Shown here: piece by piece, positions 24,201-36,200 of the stretch | Layout: each line of letters starts with the position of its first letter | How positions within the stretch are numbered: position 1 is the first letter of the stretch | From: Stomoxys calcitrans | Lineage: Eukaryota; Arthropoda; Insecta; Diptera; Muscidae | DNA: 64,000 nt | Reading direction: 5' to 3' | Assembly: GCF_963082655.1 (NCBI RefSeq) | Contig: NC_081556.1 | Coordinates: 67,746,727 to 67,810,726 of the forward strand | Made by a program: the position numbers and the translations under genes | The notes under the pieces: model-generated | The model's input: the letters and a program-made list of their open reading frames with translations, nothing else | The model's database searches: none | Told to the model about the DNA's origin: nothing

Positions 24201-27200
24201 TATTTCTGTTGTTTTGTTTTCTGAGCACGCACTAATTTTACAATAAATACGGCCAAGAGTCTTCTTTCGAGCGTTGGCAATTCAATAGGTATCAAGCGGT
24301 TCTCGTATGTAGGAAGAACTTCAGCCGCATTCCATGGCGCAAAAAGAAAAAATGTGCCTGGACTGATTCCAATCCTATCTGAAAAAATAATGTTGGGCCC
24401 ATCACACAACCGTATTCCGATGTAGGCTAACGAACTAAACCTGTAAATAACCTGCAGTCCAAACGTGTATCATGACATTGTCTTCAAAGACTTGTTTAAG
24501 ATATTTAAGTTTTGTCACCGATATGGCATTTGTGCTGACGCTAGCGTATTATCTGTTATAAAAAATTTTATAGCCCACAAATTCACTAACAGTGTCCTCA
24601 AAAAAGGAAGCAAAGCATTTTCATTCATTCTCTCTCTCTCTCTCTCCCTCATAAAAAATTAAAACAATTTACTATGTGGAGGGCATCTTAGCAGACCATG
24701 TCGCATAAACCATCATCTGACAAAAAATCTTGTTTTGTACATTAATAAAAAATTAATCTAACTGTACCTACAGCATGTGATGGAACGGGAACAAGTCATT
24801 TGAGTGCCAACGACTGACGAGACCAAAACTTTTATTTTATTAAAAAAAATTAAAACGAATAATAAAACAACAAATATTTGAACTTATTTATATTATTGGC
24901 ATGTATACTTTTTATATTACGTGTAGGTAAGTTTTCATAAATGTCTATATTTTTTTTATTACAAGCCGTAATAGTCGAGGCGTTGGAGTATGAGCGAAAA
25001 CGGTATGTATTAATTTGGAAAATTAACGTCTGCCTTAAACAAAACTCCCGGAATCAAAAGGAGAATAATCTTATAAAAATGTTATTATTGTTTGTGCATA
25101 AATATAATTTAAATAATAAATGTATTCATCAATAACAATTTTGTGATCCTTTCCTCTCTTTGATATCGAAGACAAACTTTGATGACATGTTCGTTCACAA
25201 TGTCGCTTAAAATGGCATGCATGATTTTTGCAACAACTAAAGGGTGATTTTTTTGAGGTTAGGATTTTCATGCATTAGTATTTGACAGATCACGTGGGAT
25301 TTCAGACATGGTGTCAAAGAGAAAGATGCTCAGTATGCTTTGACATTTCATCATGAATAGACTTACTAACGAGCAACGCTTGCAAATCATTGAATTTTAT
25401 TACCAAAATCAGTGTTCGGTTCGAAATGTGTTCATTCACCGTAACGTTGCGTCCAACAGCATCTTTGAAAAAATACGGTCCAATGATTCCACCAGCGTAC
25501 AAACCACACCAAACAGTGCATTTTTCGGGATGCATGGGCAGTTCTTGAACGGCTTCTGGTTGCTCTTCACTCCAAATGCGGCAATTTTGCTTATTTACGT
25601 AGCCATTCAACCAGAAATGAGCCTCATCGCTGAACGGTGAATGAACACATTTCGAACCGAACACTGATTTTGGTAATAAAATTCAATGATTTGCAAGCGT
25701 TGCTCGTTAGTAAGTATATTCATGATGAAATGTCAAAGCATACTGAGCATCTTTCTCTTTGACACCATGTCTGAAATCCCACGTGATCTGTCAAATACTA
25801 ATGCATGAAAATCCTAACCTCAAAAAAATCACCCTTTATATACAAATGTCATCAACGATTTGTATAGGTTGTCGACTATGTCTTCAACGATTAAACACGG
25901 TCATGTACCCTTCTTTAAAGACTTCTTCACGACACCAGCTGCTGGGAAACGTATGGTTACATAAGGATCGCCAAAGTCCTTGACCATAGTTTCATAAACT
26001 ATAAAGTCTATATATATAAAGTCTGGCACGGGATAGTTGTGAGCACCATACAGGCTGGAACATTGGGGTCCGTTCTGTGTGATGTTCATTGCTGTCAGGA
26101 GAAGCTTAGCTGCGAGCTACCGCAGGTTGCGGATAGTGGAATGCTCCATGCGGAGCAGCTGCAACGGCAATCGCAGACAATCAGCGATACCGAGCGGAGA
26201 GTCTCAGTGAGAGGCCGGGTGGCACTGGCTCTTGCACAACTACTGAGTGCCTAAGATACTCGATATGACAAGGCGATCGGTCTTTTATCTTTATCTACCT
26301 TAAACACTGCACCATTCCATCATAAAGATCAGATCGCTCTGCAAATACAGTGATCAATGCGGAGAATCCAAATTACAGAACAATGTCACATCATCAACAA
26401 GCATTAAAATCTTTAAAGACTGAATAACTGATGGAAGATCATTTAGGTAGGTTAGGTTAGTTTGAAAAGAGTGTGCGGATATTAATCCGCCCCATGCCAC
26501 TATGGACGTACACCTAAGCCGGCAGTCGGCGCTCTAAATACTAAAAAGTAACCTCGAAATAATCAGAATTTTCGACGACCTATCGACCGTTTCGCTGTTC
26601 CACAGGGTTGAATGCGTATTCGTCGCCCACTCCCTTAACTCGGTCTGCGTCGACCCGAGCAAGGTTAAGCAAGTTTATTGACGGCAGTCCTCTGGCCTTC
26701 ACTGCCAAATCGTCTGCTTTTTCATTCCCCCTTATTGCACTATGGCCCGCGACCCAAACGATGCGGATTGTATCATTCTCAGAGATGGCGTTAATCTCCT
26801 TCTTACACTGCAAGACTGTTCGTGACCCTGCCGCGCTGGTTGTTACTGCCCTTATGGCCTGTTTACTGTCCGTAAAGATGTTCACACTCGACGTCCTCGC
26901 GTGAACACCACACCACCTCACGCATTCCGTTATCGACCGGATCTCCGCCTGCAGAACCGTATTATGGTCAGGCAGTCTAAAACAGATCTCAGTCCCCGGG
27001 TGCTCAATGTAGACCCCCAGGCCCACTCTGTTCTCTAGCTTTGATCCATTCGTATTGAATGATGGTATGACCTGCTCCAATCCTGTATACATCATTTAGG
27101 CAAAGAACGAGCAGCAATCCCTGTCCTGTTGAACAGCAGAATAACCAACTAAACAAAATATCATTAAAGTAAATTCTCTGTGTACGGCCTTGTAAATAAG

Positions 27201-30200
27201 AAGCATCCAATTCAAAAGAACTGATGGAAACCCATCATGTAAAGTTTATACAGCATAAATAGTAAACAACAGTGTCAAAAGCCTTAGCAAAATGAGTGTA
27301 AATTACACCTGATTGCAAAACCATCATATACCATGGCACATATAAGTCTACATAACCTTTCGTTATAATACATACCCTGACACGTAATAAAGATATGAGT
27401 TTACACCCTACTTATAAAACTAGCAATCATAGAGAAAAATTTCAGCAACATTCCATTTTTTGGTAGACCACAACTTTTTCGTACAAACATTTGTTATGTA
27501 GACTTTATTGTGTCACTGTATATGACATGTCAGTTTTATTTGATTGGTCAGCATTTAGTATATTTTTTAGTACTTTTTGTGTTTTTATAGTACGAATTTC
27601 CCAAATTCCAGGTCTATCTCGTATATAAACACCACGTGTAACCCTAATACAAGATCCAAATTTTTAACTTCAGCAGTTTTGTCTGAGAATGGATGATCAG
27701 TCAGGTATTCATAACTGAACTGTTTTCAGACGATAAGGAAATGTTGTTGTTAAAACCGGAAGCCCGGTTTTTATTTTACACCCATGGTTTCCGGGACGAA
27801 AAACCTTAAATTCGTCGTAAATTACGATTTTGCTAAGCGCTATGTCGACAAAATAATTTATCCCCCCGCCATTAACTTCTAAATCTGCCTTGCTTAATTC
27901 CTGGAAATTCACCACATATTTGCTGTGTTTTATTTTAGTACTATAAAGTGCAAATCAAGATTAATCGTTTTTATTACCTAATTTTGTTGTTGGATGCTTT
28001 TTAAATAGAAAAGCAAGACACCAATAACCCTTTAAAGAGTCTCCGCAAGTGTTCTGTGTTAAATGCATTGAGGCGGGCTGCAAGAATCGCGATTTCGGCC
28101 TTTGTCAAGGGCCTCATCAGCTTGCGATGCCACCAAAAGGTAACATGCTTTCGAATGAAACGTTGGGTCTTGTTATTCAATATTTTATTAAAGTGCAGTT
28201 AAAATTAAAATCAATGTTATATGTTGGTGCCATACCACTTTGAGTAACCACCTTTATCCTAAATTTCGTCACAGTCTGCTTTCAAACGCTGGTGTCAGAT
28301 CGATGGCAACACTATATTCGTTCGAAATGTATATACGGATATACGGCAAGAATATAGAAATTTAAACCGATTAACATTCGTTAATTTAAATGTTTTAATT
28401 AAGCAAATATCTCTAATTTACATTTACCGAAAGAAAAATGTATACTCTTATTGCCAGCATATGGAACTAAGAGTTAAGCATCCTCGCTCTAAGTGAATGA
28501 TACAAAATGATTAGTACCGTTTGGCATGGTATGAAACAATACAGAGAGAAAAGAACCAGGTTTAAAATGTAAGCTATCAATCAATGAATATAATAATCGT
28601 TTTTTAAAAAATTTTATGAAATTCCTAAAATGCATAGATGGTATTTTACGCCGATGTTTTTGCCATACAACCATGTTTTACTAACACATGTACACTGCTA
28701 TGGTGGTTTGTGTCACACTTGTTCGTTTCGCCGAGATTTTTATTTGCTGGTTAAATATAACCGAGGTTCATTTGAATCTCAAGATGTCCAAGATGTGGTT
28801 GCTTTATCCTTTGTGCTGTGTCCGTTGGTGTGCCTAGCTTTGGGTCCATCGTATCCGTCTGAGTCTGAGTGTGGATCCGTGTGTGCGAGCACATTCTGTG
28901 AATTATCGAGCAAACATTAACCTAGCAGCAACAGCAACAAAGGAAGAAAGACGTTGTTGCTCCGTAACGCTTAAGTCAACACGAAATGCAATAACTGCGA
29001 TAAGAGTCTGGCTGCTAATTATTATAGGCATGATTATGGTACGGTTGAACTGCAACGTTGACGATGATGCTGTCGACTGCCTTCCAACATCCAGCAGACA
29101 ATTTCTCACTACTTGCCCCACCGTCAAAAGCCAACACAACCAACCATGGGAGTAGACAAGCGATGATGAATGCATCGATTTCTGCTGGTTTGTATGCTCA
29201 GGGAAACGAAAGGATCTAAGCGAACTCACACCTGAAATAGCAAAAACCTACCATTGCATCCACCTATAAGTCATCTCCCGCCATAAAGATGGGCCAAACT
29301 ACTTCCTCTCCTCCTCGCCGCGAGCTCCGCAGAGCGAAGGCTTCACTCACTCTATGTGCAACACGCATAGATTTCAATATGCTGTGCCATTAGCATTTTT
29401 TAATTTAATTAACACAATTTGGAGTCAACAATTGTTCTACCTTCTTCCCCTGGCATTGTTCAGAACGAGGCAATGGAAGCAGCGATAAGGTGAAGAATCA
29501 GTCAGGCAACATCGTTTCTTCGTTTAATGTGCGCAAGTGTACCCACAATATAAATTTGAATACATTTGATGAGAAGGGCAGTGTCATTCGCCCGCCCGCC
29601 AGAAGTTTTCATCCTCCGCGGCGCGATTCGATTTCGTCACCAGCACTATCGTCGCATTCGATGGCCTAAAGTGTTATTAGCATTTTGTTGTGTCACTTTA
29701 TTGTAGAGTTTCATTTGAATTCTCAAGTATTCATCGTAGAAATGTTGTTGATTTAGGCTTGTCGACTGGCACACACAGTCAGATTGGATCGACTTGCTTA
29801 GATGTGGACGGACTTGTATGCAGATGGTGAAACACTTGTCCTCAGATATGTGCATATAAAAATTCCAATGAAATTGTATTGTCATATTTGATTTAAAATA
29901 TTCTTGATTTTAATGGGCCCACATTTGAATGCGCTTTATATCAAAGAGAAAAGACACGTCGCCTGTATGCTTAAGACGATAAAAGGGTTGCAAATACGTC
30001 TTTGATGTATTTCTACAAAACGGTCATATACGCAAGCGTCATGTACGAATGTAAGTTTATTATCTGTAAACTAATTAGGGTTTCTCAATTTCCATCGTTA
30101 GAAATTTAATGATTTAGAGTTTGAGATGTTATATAACATTACAGATGTATTGATTTTTTAAAACTACGCTGAAGAATGAAGGGATCAAAAAATTATGGAC

Positions 30201-33200
30201 CTTAACACTAGTTAAAATGAACTAAATTTGAGCAGTATTGAGCTTCATATAGAGCTCAAGAATTATATGGTCGTTATGAGTTCAAAAATTTCTTAACAGC
30301 TATGGAATCGGTTATACACAGTACTCGTTCACTTTAAACTTCCCACAAGTTAAATATGAACTTGCAAACATTAAAACTGAAATGAAAGCTATTGAAAAAA
30401 ATCGCTATTTCCGAACTCTTTAAAGGGTCCAACTGGAGATTGGCGGACACATCTCTATTAGACAACACTTTTAGTTCTAGCACCCCCATGCTCTCAAGCG
30501 TTCAGCTATACTGAAGAAGAAAAACCTTTTATGAAACATTGGAATTATAAATTAAATAAAACATTACCTCTTGCCGCAGTTGAGAGTTGAGCCATGACCC
30601 TTCTGTTTACAAAGGAGCCGCTCAACGCTTTCATTCACATCACTGTTGTTTGAAGTTGACACTATTTTCCACTTTCAATATTTGCTTACAACATAAAAGA
30701 AAAACATTTTCTAACTCTTTCTCATCAAAGATGTTCATGCTTTTTTGTTAACGTTTGGCATGTTCTATTTTTAGACAAAGTGTCTCATCACTAAGCTTCG
30801 ACTCACAAAAAACTCACCAGAAAATTCACGATTCATTATCGTTTTTTTTTTTTAAAACGACAATTTTTTTGAAATACTCGCATGTCAGTAGTTTACCAAA
30901 TTCGAAAGCTTCACTCATAGAAATTGGTAGCAAAATGTTTGCTGTAAAAACAAAAACCTACTGATGGAAAATGGCAAAGCAACAGCCAACATTTTCAGCT
31001 GTTTTAAGATGGATAAAAGTTAAAAATAGCCTAAAAATTCAATAAATACTTTAAAATATTTTAAATTGCATTTAAAATTTCATTTTTAAGTTTTCATTTG
31101 TTTTTGGTTTCCTACAATTTGATAAAAAAATGATACGAAAATTTTTGAAAATATTGTACATAATAACTGTCTTTAAGAAGTTCTACAATTCGAAACGGCT
31201 CAACTAACAAGTTAAAAGATTATGAATTTGTAATCAATAGACAATGTTTGCTGTTATTAGCGCACCTATTTCCCTGGGCATTTTAGTTCTCCAAAGTAAT
31301 TAGCACAGTTCGTTTGTGGAATATTTGTCCCATGTAGTTTTTCTACATGGAGAACATTTCCTTACGAAAACTAAAAGTTGTTGTTGTTGTTGTAGCAGTG
31401 TGTTGTACACTGAGGCGGCAGCCCTTGCCGATGAAGGACTTCATCGGGTCAATCCGGTACGTACAACCGGCTGCCTTGGGATTGAAAAACTAAAAGTCGC
31501 ACGCTCCGGTGATTCCCATTAAAATGATCGCATTTCAGACTGTTGATTACTGTACTATCATCTGCAAAAGTAAAGACTCTCATATGATTCGGTGGGAAAC
31601 GAATCCACAGCCACTGTACTGTATACTGTAGAAAAAGTCTGCTGATAATACCAGGCACTGTCTGCTTACTGTAAGCAGTTTATTTTACTGCTATTACAGC
31701 AATAGTTCTGTTGTCATAGCAAAATGTTTGCAATTTCAGACTAGCAGGCTGATAAAAAATCTGTTGTTTGTTCTGAAAATGTCTGCTGCTCCATTTATGA
31801 AGATGTTGTTAGGGGAAGAATAAAAAACAATAGAATACATTAAAATAAATAAAGTCGACATGCTAACCTCCAAAATACTAAAACACAAAAAAAAACAAGT
31901 AAAAGCGTGCTAAGTTCGGCCGAGACGAATCTTATATACCCTCCACCATGGATCGCATTTGTCGAGTTCTTTTCCCGGCATCTCTTTTTACGCAAACAAA
32001 TGATATAAGAAAAGATTTGCTCTGCTATTAGAGCGAGCCGGTCCGGTTTGGACCACAATTAAATTTATAGGTTTGAGACCTGTGTAAAATGTCAGCCAAT
32101 TCGAATCAGAATTGTGGCCTCAAGAAGTAATATAGAGAGATTGATTTATATAGGAGCTGTATCGGGCTATAGACCGATTCAGACCATAATAAAAACGTAT
32201 GCTAATGGTTATGAGAGAATCCGTCGTACAAAATTTCAGGCAAATCGGATAATAATTGCGACCTCTAGAGGCTCAAGAAGTCAAGATCCCAGATCGGTTT
32301 ATATGACAGCTATATCAGGTTATGAACCGACTTGTACCTTATTTGACATAGTTGTTGAAAGTAACAATAAAAAAACGTCTTGCAAAATTTCAGCCAAATC
32401 GGATAGGAATTGCGCCCTCTAGAAGCTCAAGAAGTCAAGTTTATATGACAGCTATATCAGGTTATGAACCGATTTGAACCATACTTGGCATGGTTGTTGG
32501 ATATCATAACAAAATACTACGTGCCAAAATTCATTCAAATTGGATAAGAATTGCGCCCTCTAGAGGCTCAAGAAGTCAAGACCCAAGATCGGTTTATATG
32601 CCAGCTATATCAGCTTATGAACCGATTTGAACCATACTTGGCACAGTTGTTGGATATCATAAGAAAACACGTCGTGCAAAATTTCATTCCAATCGGATAA
32701 GAATTGCGCACTCTAGAGGCTCAAGAAGTCAAGACCCAAGATCGGTTTATATGGCAGCTATATCAGGTTATAAACCGATTTAAACCATACTTGGCACAGT
32801 TGTTGGATATCATAACAAAACATGTCGTGCAAAATTGCATTCAAATCGGATAAGAATTGCGCACTCTAGAGGCTCAAGAAGTCAAGACTCAAGATCGATT
32901 TATATGGCAGCTATATCAAAACATGGACCGATATGGCCCATTTACAATACCAACCGACCTACACTAATAAGAAGTATTTGTGCAAAATTTCAAGCGGCTA
33001 GCTTTACTCCTTCTGAAGTTAGCGTGCTTTCGACAGACAGACGGACGGACGGACAGACATGGCTAGATCGACATAAAATTTCACGACGATCAAGAATATA
33101 TATACTTTATGGGGTCTCCGACGAATATTTCGAGTAGTTACAATCAGAATGACGAAATTAGTATACCCCCCATCTAATGGTGGAGGGTATAATAAAATAA

Positions 33201-36200
33201 CATGAAATAAAGTACAAAACTAAATAAAATAATAGGAAAAATAAAATAATGTATTCGAAATTCCAATCTCCTTTGGTGAGATGCTAAAATGTTCAGCATC
33301 ACTGAACAAAAAAGTTTACATTTTCTGTGCCAAACGGTAACTCTCTCACTATGCACATTTTTGACATTTCTGCTGGAGCAAAAACAAGCCAAGCTACTTT
33401 AGATAATCAACATTTACTGCAACTCTCCCATGACTTGCTGAAAAACATTTGTTTAGTAAACTTGCTTGATAAAAGACTTTGGATTAATGCTTTAATTGTA
33501 CCAAGATATTAACATACGACACTGCGCTGACCCAATTACTTGAAGAAAGCACAGACCATGGCAAACCATTGCCCACTCCATGGGAAGAGCCGCAACATCC
33601 GTACTTGGGTACCAATATCTTCCCCCAAGGAACCTATTGTACGACCAGGAGTGCCAAAAAGCTACTGAAGCCAAGAATGGGGCATATCGGGTAACCTTAT
33701 AGTCAGTAGCAACGCGCCAGATGAAAGAAGTATCGGGAGAAAAAGAAAGAGCCAGAATGAAGTCCGAAAATTCTATTAAGGAATTAAACATCAAGGGAGC
33801 AGCTCATATCATGGGAGCAGCTTATACCATCGCGGTATAATCGAGGCGACGATAGAAAACCTGGAAGGAAGGGAAAAGGATTCCGATCGGATCTCAGATG
33901 AACCTTGAAGTCGAGTGTGAGATACTGCTGCCACCGGCACAGTCTTGAATTGACGGAACCCTAGTATTGACATCTGGAAGATCATGTTACACGGATGGAT
34001 CAAAGCTAGAGGAACCCAGGGACTGACATCTGTTTTAGACTGCCTGGCCGTAATACGGTCCTCCAGGCGGAGATCCGGGCGATCACGAAATGCGTGAAGT
34101 CGTGTGGTGCTAACACGAGGACGTCGAGTATGAACATCTTTACGGACAGTAAAATTGCCATGAGGGCAATAACAACCAGGATGGTAAGGTCACGAACAGT
34201 CTTACAGTGTAAGAAGGAGATTTACGCCTTTTCTGAGGATGGGACAATCCACATCGTTTGGGTGCCGGGCCATAACGGAGTAAGGGGAAATGAAAGGGCA
34301 GACGATTTGGCGGTGAAGGCCAGAGGATTGCCGTCAATAAACTTGGCTAACCCAAAGCCTTTCGTGTCGACGCAGTCCGAGTTTAGGGAGTGGGCGACGA
34401 ATGCGCATGCAACATTGCGAAAATTCTATGGGTGGATCCAGATCGTGAGAAGACGAGGCTATTACTAAAAGCAAGTAAGAAGAAGGTCAGTATAGCTATA
34501 GGTATCATAACGGGACATATAGGACTACGAGCTCACTTATGCAAAATCGGTGCGGCAAGCTATTGTGTAGGGCATGCGGGGAAGATGCTGAGACGTTGGA
34601 GCATTTCCTTGGTCATTGTCCGGCTTTCGCGTCTAGCAGGTGGTGGAGACACAATACCAGACGTGAACCAACTTAGGGGAGGGGTATTGAAAACAATTAA
34701 GGATTTTGTAAGAAGCACGGAACTACTAACTTGAAATTTTCGTTTTAGAGGTTACTTTAGAGTTTTTAGAGCGCACAACAAGCCGATTAGTGGCTTAGGT
34801 GTATGTCCACAGTGGCATGGGGCGGATTAATATCTGCACCCTCTTTTCAACCTAACCTAACCTAAACATCAAGCCGATGGCATTGGAACAGGCACATACT
34901 CCTGAGACTGATACAGACAGTGTGCTAAGGATATTGAAAGAACACTTTTCCCAGCTGCTGGTATCCGATGATGGTGGTCATGGATATATAGTCAGAACGA
35001 GGTCTATGTATCATTAACCCGGCTGAAAAACAATAAGAACCGATGGGTTGCCAGCTGAACTATTTAAAACCGGAGGCAACACGCTGATAAGGCGTCTGGC
35101 TAGAAGAACGCATACCCGATGATTGGAACTTCAGCATACTATGTCCTGTACACAAGAAAAGATGCCAACTACAGAGCAATAAGTCTCCTCCCCATCGTAT
35201 ACAAGATACTATCGAGCGTACTGTGTAAAAGATTAAAGTCTAAGGTCAACGAAATAATTGGGTCCCATCAGTGTGGCTTAAGACCTGGCAAATCCAAAAT
35301 ACACCAAATATGCACACTGCGCCAAATCTAGGAAAAGACCCGAAGGATTAAGCAAGCAGATAAGGAGCAAAGCCACCTCTCGACATACGAAAATTACACT
35401 GTACAAGACACTGATACTACCCGTGCTGTTGTATGGCTCCGAAGCATGGGTACTTTGAGAGAAAAATCCTTCGATAAATATATGGATCCGTCTGCGTTAA
35501 TGGAGAATAAAGGCGTCGTGTGAACCACGCGCTGTATGGGCAGTATGACGACGATAGCCTAGTTAAACGCATCCAAATACTACGGTTGCGTTGACTAGGT
35601 CATGTTAGGGATCCCAAAGTCGACTTTTGACTGATTAGTCGACTTTTTGTATAAAAAAGTAAAAAAAATCTAAGCCGATTTTCAATGATCGGTTTTGAAG
35701 TCGAAAAGAAAGCTACACAGAAAAAAATGGTCTACTCTTGTTGCATATATAACTCGTGCCAAAGTTTATGCATATCCAAGCCAAATTGTGGGATTACGTC
35801 ATTATAAGTGTAAGATTCATCTTAATAGTTTTATGTTTATGGAAGCAACATTTTGGCACAAATGTATGTATGTATAGGAATATATCTTTCACTTCCCCCG
35901 AGTAGACTCCAGATTTGAAACCCGCATCTCCTAAAAAGCGTATTTATTGTCCGATTTTGCTTAAGTTTAGAAAACTTTGTTATAATATACTAGGCGTCGT
36001 AAGAACCACAAGCTTTATGACGACGATAGAATAGTTAAACCCATCAAAATACAACGTTTGCATTGGCTAGGTCATGTTATCAGAATGGATGAAGAAGCTC
36101 TAGTAAAGAAGTCTTTTGAAGGCGATTAAAGATCGATGCGCTTGGGCATCTATTCTATTGTACTATCGGCTAGAGGAATAAATTTTCTCTAATGGCCAAT

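Noticed and set aside
28630..29155. Two overlapping plus-strand ORFs of 94-96 codons
   Set aside because: No start context, splice logic, known motif or codon bias; the minus strand is equally open. Kept only as part of a non-repetitive island.
32250..33000. CRISPR-like regular repeats
   Set aside because: The ~153-bp units are contiguous diverged tandem monomers inside a DINE-1-like element of an insect genome, not repeats with unique spacers.
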